DNA from: Geosiphon pyriformis
Taxonomy: Eukaryota > Glomeromycota > Glomeromycetes > Archaeosporales > Geosiphonaceae
Direction: 5' to 3'
DNA: 64,000 bases
NCBI GenBank assembly: GCA_016748015.1
Contig: JAAOMT010000128.1
Coordinates: forward strand, 1,111,471-1,175,470
Below the pieces are notes generated by a model. It did no database searches. It was given only the letters and a program-made list of their open reading frames with translations, and was not told the DNA's origin. The position numbers and the translations under genes were made by a program. The stretch's first letter is position 1. Each line of letters begins with the position of its first letter. Positions 45,087 to 57,011 of this stretch are shown here, one piece after another.

Positions 45087-45410
45087 CCATGAAAAAGGCA
45101 GGACAAATAGTCACCTTTAACAGTGTGTTGCATTTAGTGAATAATGTTAGAAATAGGTTAAGTGTTGGAGTTGTCAGATTGCTTAGTGTAGATAAAACCA
45201 GAAGAGTGTATTTTGGTCTGCATACTAGTTGTCAGATTTTTTCAGATATGGGAAGTGTGGTATCAGTGATGGCTAATTTGTAGTATAGTCTGAACTGGCC
45301 CAAGTGGTTGGTCACATGTTATAAGTACATGAATCGCATTTAGCTTTGTAATGTGTATATATTATATGTCTTCTAGATAGCAATTGGGCCACACTTATTA
45401 AACCAAAATA

Positions 45411-46340
45411 AAAATAAAAATTTTTTTGTTTTTGCTATACTATTAATATTAATATTTTCTAAATTACTTATTAAAATTATCATTAAATAAAAAAAAATCA
45501 GTATTATTATTATTTAGCTTTAAAAAAAAACTTTTTTTTATTTTATATATATATAAAAAATTCATTAATAAAATCAGAATTTAAATTTTTAATATTCTTT
45601 TTAAGACTTATAATATTGTTAAGTTTGATAATAAAAAAATATAAAAGTATTAAGTTAAATATTAAAAACTATAAAAAAAATAAAAAACCTTTTTTTAAAA
45701 AATAATTTTTTTAAAAAATTATAATATAAAAAAATAAGTTTTTATGTTTTTAAAAAGTTTATAATTAAAATTTTTTGTAAAAAAATTAATTTTTATTGTA
45801 AAGTAATTACATATTATTAAAAAGTTTATTGTAAAAAATTTCGATAAAAAGTTAATTTTTATTACAAAATATTTATTAATACAGAATTGATTATTTTATT
45901 ATAAATTTAATAATATATATAGTTTAAAATATAAAAAATACTTAAAAATAAATAGCTTATTAAAAATTTAATAATTTTTATTAATAATCAAATTAACAAT
46001 AAAATTAGTATTAACAATATTAAAAAAAATGATTAAAATTTTTAATAACAATAATTAAAATAATATTTATTAATAATTAGTTTTAAAAAAATATTTACTT
46101 TCTTAAAATCCCAAGAAATTATCAAATTTATATTTATATTTGAATTTAATTTAAAAAAAGTTAAAACTTTAATTGTTATTATTTAAAAAAAATACCAAAA
46201 TTAAATAGTATTAAATTAGCCAATTAAATATTAATATTAAAAAAATAATATAACAAAAAAAATTTTTTATAAATAATAAAAATACCAAAAATAATATTAA
46301 AATAACAAAAAACATTAAATTTATTTTTTGTATAAAAACA
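45411..46340. other. AT-rich spacer between LINE-2 and LINE-3
   Basis: About 0.9 kb of nearly pure A and T with T-run and A-run mosaics. No gene or clear repeat unit is visible. It stands in the same place, between LINE 3' and LINE 5' ends, as 36935-37631. Confidence 0.6.
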
Positions 46341-46480
46341 AACCTAAAAAAAGCTTTTTTTTCTCTTTTTTCTTAAATTCTTCAAAGAGTGTTTTTTCGA
46401 AAAAGAAGTTTTTTTGTTCTTATCTTTTCTTGTTAATTTCTTATAATATTTTGCAAACAATTAATTCCTTTGTGATAGAT

Positions 46481-48356
46481 CTGATAGCTGCTTTGAATAA
46501 CAATATATTAAAAAAAAAAGCATTCAAAGATGCTTTATAGAACTCTGTTAGAAATTCTTTTTTCCAAAAGAAAAAAATTTCAATTGGCAATATTAAGTAT
46601 TCTAATAATAAGAAAAATATTTCTTTGGTTAAACCTGTTATTGACAATAACATATACTCGAATAAGAACAGTATATCTGATAATAATAAAAATGATGATA
46701 TGTTTTTGGATGTTAGTATTGGCTTTTTTTTTAGTTCTGTAACAAACACTTCTAAGACAGAAAAAAAAGTGAATATTAGTTTAAAGTGTGGTTTTCTTAT
46801 TGGTTTTAGTGATTATAAAATGGATAAAAATAATGGGTCTCTCTCTTCTTTACTCAACATCTCCTTAGATAATAGATGAATTGACCCAAAAATTATAAAA
46901 ACTCAGATTAAAGTGTTAATTAAAAAGTTTTTTGTCTTGAACATTAATCTTTCAACAGTAGAAGACAAATCTACAACAGCAAAAACTCAGTTTATCAGAA
47001 ATTTATTTTTGATAATTAATGGTTTTGGGAGAGGCCATTACTCCTTTAAAATTTGAAAAAATCATTAAATTAATGTTTATTTCAGAAAAAAGCTTGGAAA
47101 AAACCATTTTATTGGTTAGAAAAAAAAACATTATTGTAAACAGCAATCTTAAGAGACAAGAAATTTAGTCAGATCAGGCTGTGATCATTAAAGAAATTTT
47201 TATGAATACACAAAAAAAATAATTGTTATTATAGTATCTGAATTTGGACTAAATAAGTTAATTAAAATTTAACTCATTAGATTATGGCAAAAGACTGTGG
47301 TGGAATTTGCTGAATTGGAGCAAGCAGATTGATTGGCAACAAGATAGTCATTCTTGATTAGAAAAGATTCAGTATACATAACCAAAGCTGTTAAAGATTG
47401 TAATATCTGGGCTTTAAAAAATTGGTTCAGAGCATTTTTGTTTACTTTACTGGTGAGAATAACTGCACATAATCTTAGAACTTTTTTAGATAAAGCTGGT
47501 AAAAAAACTTGTATCATAAACTGGTTATTGAATACTAATAACAGAACTTGTTATGCTGTGGTTAGTTTTAAATCTGATAAAAAGTTAGAATCTGTTTTTT
47601 ATACAGAGTCTATTTTTGGTGGTATGAAGTTTTTTTGGGCTAAAATGAATTTGGTTTGATATAAAAAATATGGGTGTTTTAAACATTCTGCTTTAGAGTA
47701 TAATACATCTGGTGCTTTTGCTTCTCCTTTTCTAAAGATATTTAAAAAGTCCATCTTAGATAAAAGTCATCTTTGGCTGACTAAGTTGTATGCTAAGAAA
47801 AGTGTTCTGATTTCTTATCTTGCTGTCTTTAGTAGCAAATCCTGAGTTCAAGTGATTTCACTTGTTGTCTCTTTTAATAATATTTATTTTGGTTTTGGTT
47901 TTTATTTCTTTGTTTTTGGTACTTTAAATAAAAAAGAAGATATTGTTAATTAATTAACATGGTTTTTCAATTGATAATCATCTGGCTTTTCTAGAATATT
48001 TCTTAAAGCTCTTAGTTGATCAAGTGTTAAATATTATAAGAAAACTAAGCATAATTAACTTGATGCTTCTGGCATCTATTTTCCAACCTTATTTTTCTAC
48101 TGTAATTGCATCTTTGAGTTTGAATTTGAATATAAATATGGTTTTGGATAATTTGCAAGTTTTTTCTATTATCTTTTCTTTAGTTGCTAATGACAAAGTT
48201 ATGAATTTGGATATAAACAATTCAAAAGTTTTGACTACTAAAGTGGGTGGCTTAGAATCAAAGATAGTTATTTTAGAGGTTTTAGTCAGTTCAGTTCTGA
48301 TGAGATTAAATTAAATATGTGCTGACTTAGTTTTTTTTGTGATCTTTTTTTCTTAA
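46481..48356 (+). pseudogene. LINE-3 ORF1 remnant
   Basis: It aligns with LINE-2 ORF1 from a CTG at 46481, where LINE-2 has ATG. Recognisable parts are SFFQKKKISIGNI-like N-terminal sequence, KTQFIRNLFLIINGFG near 46985-47035, the RRM-like segment (VIIVSEFGLNKLIKI) and TTAHNLRTFLDKAGKKTCIIN near 47460. The knuckle region reads YKKYGCFKHSALEY, with all Cys but one lost. Many stops and frameshifts. The ORF1/ORF2 junction, ATGA elsewhere, has become ATAA near 48356. Confidence 0.75.
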
Positions 48357-50743
48357 TAAGTAAGTTTGTTTGAAAAATAACTATGTGTAATGTCAGAAAA
48401 ATGAACAATCTGGCTAAACAAAATAATATAATCAAGTAGCATATTAATTTTAGCAATTGGGTTTTTATTATTACTAAGACAAAACTGAAGAGACAGACAA
48501 AATTTTAAATTAAAAATAAGTTTCAGAGCATAAAAGTTTTTGTTTCTGGTTTGAACACTGGCTATACAAATGCTAAAATGACTATTATAATAAACAACAT
48601 TTTGGTTCAGCATGTATACAATGTTTCTAAAATATTTAGTTGGTTTATTTCAGTTTGTTTGCTGTTTAGCAACAAAATTTCTGTGACAATTTTGGATTTG
48701 TATGCTGGTACTTTAGCCAATATGCAATTTGATTAGGCCTGTGAAGTAAATTTTTTTATTGTCAAAACAATTAATTTAAGTTCTTATGTTATTTTAGATG
48801 AAGATTTTAATAAAAATAGTATAAAACATAATACAAATTTCAAAAAGTGTATTGAGTTAAGTTTAAACAATTCTTTAGTGAGTGATATAGTTGCAAAAAC
48901 TTCCATGTAAAGCAATTCAAAGAGTGTGAAAAGAATTATTAACTATATCTTGGTCAATAATTATCTCTTATTAACAGTAATTAATTATGAAATTCTTAGT
49001 GTTTTTGAGTTTTTTGAGTTTAATTATTTGGCTGTTGTAATTTTAATTGGCTTGAAAAGTCTTCTGAATAAATGTTTAAATTCAATTCATAAGCAGACAA
49101 ACAAGGATTGATGAAAATTTGGCATTAAAAATACTGATAATTTGAAATAAACTCAGTTTAGGGAGCTTTCATAGGAGTGTATGTCTTGTGTACATAACAA
49201 ATTTTATGTTGTAAAAGATCTAGAAAATCTGAATATAATATGGAAGTTTTTAAGATTGACAATGACTGAATTAGTAAACAAGATTTTTTACAAGGTTTGG
49301 TTTAAGAATTCTAGTGATTTTAGGAATAAAAAATCTTCAAGATTCTACTATTTAGAAGTTTTGGTTTTGAAGATTGTAAAGGCATTTTCATCTGAAGACA
49401 CTTTAAAATTTAATTGTCTTGTAAAGATTTGGTCAAGCTTGAATGTTGATAACTCTCTTAAATTGTTGTTTTTCATCAGTAGTGAAAAAAAAAGTGTGGA
49501 AATTTTTTTGTTTTTATTAAAAGTCAAAAAAGGGTATTAAGCATTTAAATATTGAGAGTTTAAAGCCATAAAAGTGGCTACAATAAAAAATGTAATTAAT
49601 AAAAGAATAGAAGACTTCTATACAAACAAAGACTATATGATCAGAAGTATTCTGGAAAAGCCTTTTTGAAAAGTGATTTTAGATTATTTGGTGGTTTGAG
49701 AAAAGTTGATTTTGAAACCTGAAGAAATAAAGTGCAAAGTAGATGGAATAATAGAGAATTGAACAAGAAAAAAAAATAGTGTTTAAGATGGTACTGAATT
49801 TTTGGTCTTGGCAGTATATGCTTCTAAATTATGTTAGGAATAGAACTTTCTTTAAAATTATAAAGCAAATCAGTTTAAGTAAATTGATCTTAGTTGTGAA
49901 AAAGTTGCTTAATGACAAAACTGCTGACTTGTCTAGTACTCTGAAAAAGTTGTAAAAACATTGTGGTTCTGAAATCTTGAATTGTTTTTTGGTTCTATTA
50001 AATTGTTGTTTAGATATTGATACAGTTTTTACTTTATAAAAATAAGCATGGGTTTCTATAATTCCAAAGTCCTATAATTAGAATAGTGTGCTAACCAATA
50101 CTAGACCTATAGTATTGATTGAGACAGCCAAAAAAGGTTTATTAAAGATTTTTTCAGACCAAATATTTTGTGCTTGCAGCAGATCTAGTGCTTTTTAGAA
50201 TGATAATTTCTTAGTATTAAAGAGTACTTTAACTCATTTTATAGTGTTTGTAATTGGTTCTATTGTAAAGAATACTTTGAAAAAAAATAAGAAACTTTGG
50301 TTAGTTTTACAGAACATGTGTAAAACTTATAACTTGATTAAATAATATTATTTAAGAAACAGTCTAAAGTACATTAAGATATGTAAATAGTTCATTAGTT
50401 TCTTTGACAGTATTTATCAAGACAGGATAAACAGAGTGATGACTGACTTTGGTCTTTTAGAAAATTATTGAGTTCATAATAAGCTAAACCAAGATGAAGT
50501 TTTTTTACTGCTTCTGTAAAGAATTTTTTATAATTCTCTTTTGTGTAAAGTTAAAAGACATGAGTATTTGTGTGATTATTGTATTGACATAAAATTTGTA
50601 ACCAGAACAAACAGGTTGGAAAACATAAGTAGAAAGACTTCTTTTTTTGCAGCTAGTGTTTTTGTTAATGACACAATTTGGATGAAAAATAGCCAAGCTT
50701 CAACACAGTATATTTTAAACATTACTAGTAAATTTTTTAACAT
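48355..50743 (+). pseudogene. LINE-3 ORF2, endonuclease and first part of RT
   Basis: Endonuclease traces are TKTKL-like sequence near 48475, ILDLYAGT near 48690, DEDFNKNS near 48800 (GDFN lost) and KRIINYILVN near 48930. RT traces include NDKTADLSS near 49912, RVMTDFGL near 50435 and VFVNDTIWMKN near 50660, where the first catalytic Asp of FVDDT is Asn. The segment breaks at 50743, where element D inserts in the residues SKFFNI. Confidence 0.8.
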
Positions 50744-51612
50744 TGTTACCGAAGGTTTTTGGTCTCTTTTCTTAAATGTTGGTAATATTGATTTGCTGTG
50801 AATTCATGTTCTCAGGAAGTAGTTGAACCTCCAATAACTGAATTTATCTTCAAATTATCTTCTATAATTTGAACTTGCTGGGCTTATAAGTGGAATGGCC
50901 AATTCCATGCCAGTTACTTTATGTAGTTACATTGTAGTAAACATCAACTCTTTTCCAGGAATTGCTTGTCTGGAAGCTCACTAAAATGTATAGTTACTTT
51001 GCTGTGAAAGTCAACTCTTCTACAGAAATCTTGTCTGTAGGCTACCCTAATAATTGTAATAAGAAAAGAAAAGGAAAATAAAAGAAATATAAAAGAAATA
51101 GAATTTTGTCAAGAGAAACGTTTTCTATCCAGGCCTGGAGTCACTAACAGTTTATTGAAATTGGTAGCTAATCAATTTCAAAATGTTAGTTGGGTTTTGG
51201 GGATTTTCTAAGTGTAATAATTAAAGAATTTGGTTTTTTGAATTATTTAATATTTATTTCTTTTGTGTGTGTAGGAATGGTTCTAAGTGATAAATCTAAA
51301 GTAAGATACATTTTCCAGAAGAGAAAAGCTCTTCTTTTATACAACTTGTTGTAGTACTAGTCTATAAACTTGCACTTTTTCTTTTTGCTCAAATTTCGGC
51401 AAACTAAAGATACATTTTGNNNNNNNNNNNNNNNNNNNNCTTGATCATCTTACTTTCTGTTATACTAATTAGATTATTTTAATTGAATCGTGATATGTAA
51501 TAATTGATTAAATAATAAATGATAATTTGAAATGATATTAATATACTAATGAATTATAGGAATTATAAGGGTAATTTCATGCTAATTAATAGCTAAAATT
51601 CTACTGGTAACA
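50744..51612 (-). repeat. Type-2 LTR, 3' LTR of element D, with assembly gap
   Basis: It reads TGTTACCGAAGG to CTACTGGTAACA on the plus strand. The TATA position is 51334-51341 (CTTTTATA in plus reading). The first U3 motif is at 51395, and the N run (51420-51439) replaces most of the array that its partner LTR shows. By comparison with 60187-60335, about 150 bp are missing. Confidence 0.93.
51420..51439. other. Assembly gap of 20 N
   Basis: Twenty undetermined bases lie within the U3 palindrome array of the element D 3' LTR. The partner LTR suggests the true length is larger than 20. Confidence 0.99.
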
Positions 51613-52278
51613 TAATTTCTTCCTCAAAACTGAGCTCTGTCGAAGTCCAAGCACTATCTGTAATATTGAGATAGTGATCTAAAATAATTGAAGTAATCTG
51701 GTCTGAAAATTGTTGAAATTTCAGTTCTGTGAGTTTGTCAATGTATTGGACTTTCATTGGTTGCAGTATTGGATTTTGTAGAACATTTTCACAAGTATTT
51801 AACAAGTTATAGAGTCTAAGAGCTGCTCTAAGTCTGTAGCGAGTGTTTGTTGATCCAGCTGCTGTTTTGAATTCATTGTGAATTTGTTTTTGTATAACTT
51901 CAGGAGTGAGATTTGTTGCTTCAAGTTCCAGTTTTCATTCATAAAGTGTTTTTCCAATTTGAAAGTATTTATAGATAGGAGTGTGTTCATTGTTCTGTTC
52001 ATTAAGAAGTAGTAGAAGTTTTTGTTGCATTATAGCATTTGGTAGAATGTCAATAGGGGCAATTAAAAGATTTTCTTCTAGTGTTTGCTTCAAAAGTCTT
52101 GGTAATCTATTTTCAAAGTGACTTCTTGTTTTTCTTCTATAGGGGTGATAGTTCTGTAAATGATTTGCTACTGGGGCTGTGGTTTCTTTCTGAATGTAAT
52201 TAATTTGACTTTCATTAATTGTTACAAGGCTAACATTAATTTTTGGGATATTTGTTGAATATTTCGGGGAATAATCAT
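51593..52278 (-). pseudogene. ORF3, broken (element D)
   Basis: It starts at ATG 52278 (MIIPRNIQQISQKLM) and ends MLPVEF inside the LTR, exactly as in element C. A short internal deletion after KLMLAL and several stops break it. The C-terminal 70 residues (ENVLQNPILQPMKVQYIDKL to LSFEEEIMLPVEF) are open and close to the C copy. Differences from C look like a mix of synonymous and conservative changes, which a dN/dS test could assess. Confidence 0.8.
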
Positions 52279-52420
52279 GATAAAATTGATTAATTATGAA
52301 AAGAGAAAATAAAAAAAATTATTTTTGGATATGGGGTTTTTATTTGTTTTTGGGTTTGAGTGTTTTGTAATTATTTACTATTTTTGTTTTTGTGTTTTTA
52401 TTAGAGAATTATTGTAAAAT

Positions 52421-53950
52421 TTAAGTGTTCAAGTTTGGTTGTTGTTTTATTATAATTATTGGTTCTAAATTTCGGGAAATATCTTCAGAATTAATTAAAG
52501 AGGAATGTGTACCAATTTGTGGAATTAATGATTCAGGATTGTTTCTGGAATGATAATGTTTCAATCTGTCTCTATGTGCAACTTTTGCTAATATTTTGTC
52601 ATCAAGTCTTAACTTATATGATTCATTGCCTAGAATTTCGTGAATATAAAATGGTCCATCCCATTTGTTTTCAAATTTCTCACTCCATTGTTTTTCAGCC
52701 TTAGTTCTGTGTAAGAGAACTTTATTTCCAACTTTAAATTCATTGGTAATAAGTGGTAATTTGTTGTTATGTCTTTTTTTTTGTTGAGCTTGGGAATGTT
52801 CAATATGAGTTGCTGCTATTCTTCTTTTTTCTTCCAGTGTACTAAAAAAAGTGTAGGCTCTTCTTTGAAGTGTTTCTTGAAAGTTTTCTTCATTGATTGG
52901 TTGCACTGGGTATGTTTCCACTGTGAAATTAATTGGTAATGTTGCTGCCCTTCCATAAGTAAGATCAAATGGTGTGTGTTTCATAGTATCTTGTTTTAGT
53001 ATTCTGTATGCTAGTAAAACTGATGGAATAAAGATATCCCATTCCTGTTCAAAGTCTGTTGAGACTTTGGCTAGAGATTCACACAATGTTCTGTTGAAAT
53101 GTTCTACAAATCCATTTGTTTGAAGGTGATAAGATGATGATAGAGGTCTTTTGACATTGAACCATTCACAAATTTCTTGTATCAAGTTGTTCACAAAATG
53201 TGTTCTTTGATCAGATAAGAGTTCAATTGGGCATCTATGTCTACAGATAATGTCTTCATAGATGAAATTTGCTACTGATTTTGCATCTGCTCTTTGGATG
53301 ACTCTAGCTTCAGGCCATTTGGTAAGATAATCCACTACAACTGCAATATAACAATTTTCTTGGGTTGTGATAGGTAATGGTCCGACTAAATCAATTTCAA
53401 CTCTGTCAAAAGGTTGTCCAATTTTGATTGGATTTAAAGGTTCTGTGGGGCAAGTTCCTCCTCTTCTTTGACAATTATCACAAGATTCTACATATTGTCA
53501 AATGTCTTTTTACATGTGAGACCAAAAATAATGTTCAAGGGTTCTTTGAATTGTTCCCTCTTTTCCCAAGTGTGCTGAAGATGGATCTGTATGCATGTTG
53601 TATAAAATTGTTTCTTTTTTATTCTCTTGTACTAATCTGAGTGGCTGGTTTGGTTTTCTGTGATTTTTATAATAGATTTTGTTCTGATGTATGAAATATT
53701 GTTTTGATTGGTGTTGTAAGCAGTGTTTTTCACTTGGAGACCAGTTTTCTGGTATGGTAAGAGTCTCCAAATAATTTTTAAGATTGTTGTAGTTTCTGGG
53801 ATCCATTCTTGTTTGGTTATTTTTGTTGGTAAGTTGGTAAGTTGTGGTGGAATTGTTGTTGGTATTAATCTTGTCTCATTCTTAAAAAGCTATCAACATT
53901 GGTATGTAGTTTTCCTGGTTTGTGATGTACAATATATCTGTAGTCTGCTA
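52421..53950 (-). pseudogene. Integrase (element D)
   Basis: The longest integrase frame in the window: 304 codons are open from 53335 to 52421. The zinc region (NMHTDPSSAHLG) lies near 53600. The core has LLSDQRTHF and NGFVEHFNRTL, so D and E residues are visible. The GPY/F end reads KWDGPFYIHEILGNESYKL with its Trp intact. It ends QQPNLNT. The first catalytic Asp region is in frame upstream, but a stop near 53500 separates the zinc domain. Confidence 0.9.
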
Positions 53951-53963
53951 GGAAGTCATTCCA

Positions 53964-55539
53964 TTAAGACTGTTTGGCACTTTGTTTAGTTTTCTTTTTA
54001 TTGAGCCATTTGAGGCCAATGTTGTCCGTTATTATGTCAAATTCTTTTCCATTCTTCAGATATTGTTGAAAATGTTTAAGAGCCCAAATAACTGCAGCAG
54101 CTTCTAATTCAGTTGAGTCATATTTGAGTTCTGTTGGCTTGAGTGTTCTGCTGGCATAGGCAATAACTTGTTCTTGGCCATTTTCATCCAATTGTGATAA
54201 GATGGCACCAAATGCTATATGTGAAGCATCAGTGGCTAATTGGAATCGTTTGTTGAAGTCTGGATAAGCAAGAACTGGGGCTGTTGTCAATTTTGTTTTG
54301 AGAATTTCAAAAGCTTTTTGTTGTTCTTCAGTCCATTTGTATGGTACATTTTTGTTGGTAAGATAATTGAGTGGTTTGGCAATTTCTGAAAATCCTTTTA
54401 TGAATTTTCGATAGTAAGAGGCTAATTCCACAAATCCTCTTAGTTCTGTAGTATTTCTGGGGGTTTGAAAGTTTTTGAGCACTGATTGTTTCTGGATTTG
54501 GTTTGATTCTATCTTTACTAACTATGTGTCCAAAAAAGATCAAGCTTGTTTTTCCAAAGTGACATTTCTCAATATTTAACTTTAATTCTGCTTTCTGTAA
54601 TCGTTGAAAAACTTCTCACAGGTGAATGAGATGGGCTTCAAAGCTTGGTGAGTATACATCAGTATTATCAAGATAAACAACTACTGATTGCCACAAGAGC
54701 CCTTCATAAACAACATCCATGAGTCACTGAAATGTTGCTGGTGCATTGCAGAGTCTAAAAAGCATAATATTAAACTCATAATTTCCTTCTTGAGTGGTGA
54801 ATGCTGTTTTGGGTCTATCTTTTGGGTCCATTTCGACTTGCCAGTATCCACTTTCCAGGTCTAAAGTTGAAAAGAACTTGGCTTTTCCTAGAGCATCTAG
54901 CATGTCATCAATTCTTGGAAAAGGGTAGGCATCTCCAATTGTAACACTATTCAGTTGTTTATAATCAACACAGAATCTGATTTTTCCGTTTTTTTTTTTA
55001 ACTAAAACTACTGATAAGGCCCAAGGACTTCTTGATGATTGAATCAATCTATTATTGAGCATTTTTTGGACCTCTTCTTTGATGAATTGGTGGCTGGCAG
55101 GTGGCACTTGATAAGCTTGTTGATGTTTTGGTAGAGCATCTTCTGTATGAATCTGATGTTGAACAATGTCTGTTTTTCTCAAGTCATTGTTGTCTTTTGC
55201 AAATATATCTGCAAATTCAGCTATCAATTGTTTCAATTGTTTTTGTTGTTGAGGTTCTAAGGAATCCATATTGATTCGAGAGAGTTTTTCTTTCAACAAG
55301 TGGTAGTTTTCAGTAGTGGGAATGATTTTTGGATTTGGGAGTAGAGTGTGCTTTACAATTTCGATGAAATTAGAGACAATTTGAGGGTTTTTATCTTGAA
55401 AGATATTGCTGTGTATGATTCCAATTTCTAATTTGTTTAATAAAACAATAGGGTAATTATTGGGGTTGTAGAATATAACTCGAAATTTTTTCATTCCTTT
55501 GGGAATATAAACGTTTGGAATTGATATTTCATGCTTCAA
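53964..55539 (-). pseudogene. Reverse transcriptase and RNase H (element D)
   Basis: RT is open from 55539 to 54724 with SVVLVKKKNGKIRFCVDYKQ, FSTLDLESGYWQVEMD and LCNAPATFQ. The catalytic box reads VVVYLDNTDVYSP near 54670, so YLDD has become YLDN. RNase H is open from 54482 to 53964 with ATDASHIAFGAIL, ELEAAAV and ITDN. Frameshifts lie between 54724 and 54482. The long open parts suggest that D is a fairly recent arrival compared with B. Confidence 0.9.
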
Positions 55540-55691
55540 ACAGATTTGTTCATTGGATTCAAAAATTTGTTGTGTAGTGGTGGGTTTTGAGCAAGTGTAA
55601 ATTTCATGATGTTCTCCAAAAGGTGAAATGGTAATTGGCTGAGGAAGTTGAAGAATCTGGTAAGATTCATTTTGTGTATTAAGAACTATGT

Positions 55692-57011
55692 TTACTGGGA
55701 CTGTAAATCGTCCAGTTGAACCAAAACCTTGAATTCCTCTTTTACTTTTCCCAATTGTTCTCTGTTGTTTACTGATTGTAAACCCGAAATGTTGATTAAG
55801 GGTAAGTAAATTGCTTGAGCAATTTTTTCAGCATGTTTAATTTTGAATGGTTTGTCTGTCTTATTCTGTAACATGATAATAATGTCTCCAGTGTATCCTG
55901 TATCTATAACTCCTCCTCTAATATTGATTCCTTTGCTTGCCAATGATGATCTGGAGGCAATTTGAACCATTGCTCCTGGTGGAATTTCAAGAGCAATTTT
56001 GAGATTGATTTTTGTCAAAAACTTTGGTTGGAGAATCAAAGTATCTTTTCCTGGGTATCTTAGGTCATATCCAGCATCAATTTCGTGTGCTTTTTCTGGT
56101 CTGATTCCTTGGCCATGGTTGTCAAAATATTTAAGTTGTAGAGGTGGTTGCTTTTCAAGAAGATAGATGGGAGTGGTTGGTAGTTCTTCTACTAGTTCAG
56201 ATACTCCAAATTCGATTTTATTTTCATCATTCCCATCTGACAGAGGAATGCTAAGAGCATAACATTCTAAACACCATTGGTCATCACAAGGCATAACACA
56301 TTCTTCACACAATTGAATGTTTATTTGCTCTAATCGTTGAATTTGAGTTTTTTTGGTCAGATATATATGGCTTGCAATTTGGTGGTAGGTTTCTACTTCA
56401 TCTTCATAATCAAATCCAGCTAATTCCATGGTATACTCAATATATTCAGCTTCTTTTATTTGGTAGACATCTTCTTGGGTGGCTCCATTGATCAATGCCA
56501 TTGCTAAGTCAAAAATCATTTCAGCATCATAAGGGTAGTGATAAAGTTTATTGAGAGCACTATTGTATGCTGCATTAAATGGTGTTCTTCTTCTGATTTT
56601 TTCCAAAATTGATAGAGCATATTGACAGGTTTGATCACATACTCCTTCTCTCATTGCTACATCAATCTAATTGTATTCTTCTGGTAGCATTTCTCCACAT
56701 GTAAGGCAAGGTATGTTGTCCCATTTTCTACTTCTTTTTGGAGATCCAAATCGTTTTCTATGGCATGCTTTGCAAAAGTAACAGGTACGAGTTTCATATT
56801 CCTCTTTTGGAGAAATACATGCTCCCATTGATGAAAGTTTTTTGTTGCAATCTTTGCATTTGAGTGGAATATAGAATGGTTGTTTCCATGGTTCTGATGT
56901 AGAATATCTAACTTTCTTCCATCCCCTTGATTCTTCAAAAATCTCTTGTTTGGTTTCTTCAGCCCAATTGGATGTTAATCCAAGAGCCATGTAGGTTTCA
57001 GTAAGTGGCAT
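55692..57011 (-). pseudogene. Cys-rich region plus dUTPase (element D)
   Basis: The Cys-rich part has CKDCNKKLSSMGAC, CYFCKACH, CLTCGEML, VCDQTC and LCEECVMPCDDQWCLEC. Between the last two lies a helix-rich stretch of about 100 residues (AYNSALNKLYHYPYDAEMIF). The dUTPase motifs are AGYDLRYPGK, ASRSSLASKG, GGVIDTGYTGDI and EKIAQ. A one-base loss in an A run near 55748 shifts the frame just before motif 5, which would otherwise read RGIQGFGSTG. Apart from that the domain looks close to intact and is the best template for the ancestral enzyme family. Confidence 0.88.

Larger units (their letters stand above)
39632..45283 (+). pseudogene. LINE-2 ORF2: endonuclease, RT, RNase H, zinc segment
   Basis: ORF2 begins at ATG 39632, four bases before the end of ORF1. 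Endonuclease motifs are TETKL (about 39750), LGLYAGAS, SGDFNED (about 40074), KTIDFIFVS (about 40210) and DHFGTNH. RT has GKAAGLSGVSNKLWKH near 41190, a decayed palm region, and SFVDNTIWVG near 41930, so FVDD has become FVDN. RNase H has DVYTDSS (43030), ELKAI (43160), HFDSQAT (43220) and a late KVKDHFGILGNKHADE, where the Gly-His of beta is Asp-His. A zinc-like CLFCNKINTFEYFFVC lies near 43770. A solo LTR splits the end. The last 60 codons resume at 45087 and stop at 45283. Confidence 0.88.
37632..45410 (+). mobile_element. LINE-2, interrupted by a solo LTR
   Basis: This LINE has the same architecture as alpha and beta but is clearly divergent in protein. It has the longest open frames of the four. 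The 5' leader near 37635-37702 forms a hairpin (AAAAAACTTCTTTC against AAAGAAGTTTTTTT). ORF1 spans 37761-39635 and ORF2 39632-45283. A solo type-2 LTR sits at 44117-45086. The 3' end finishes in an AAATAAAAATAAAAA-like tail near 45410. Confidence 0.9.

Noticed and set aside
45411-46340. AT-rich DNA of mitochondrial origin
   Set aside because: I see no mitochondrial gene, tRNA or intron motif. It lies between nuclear LINEs.
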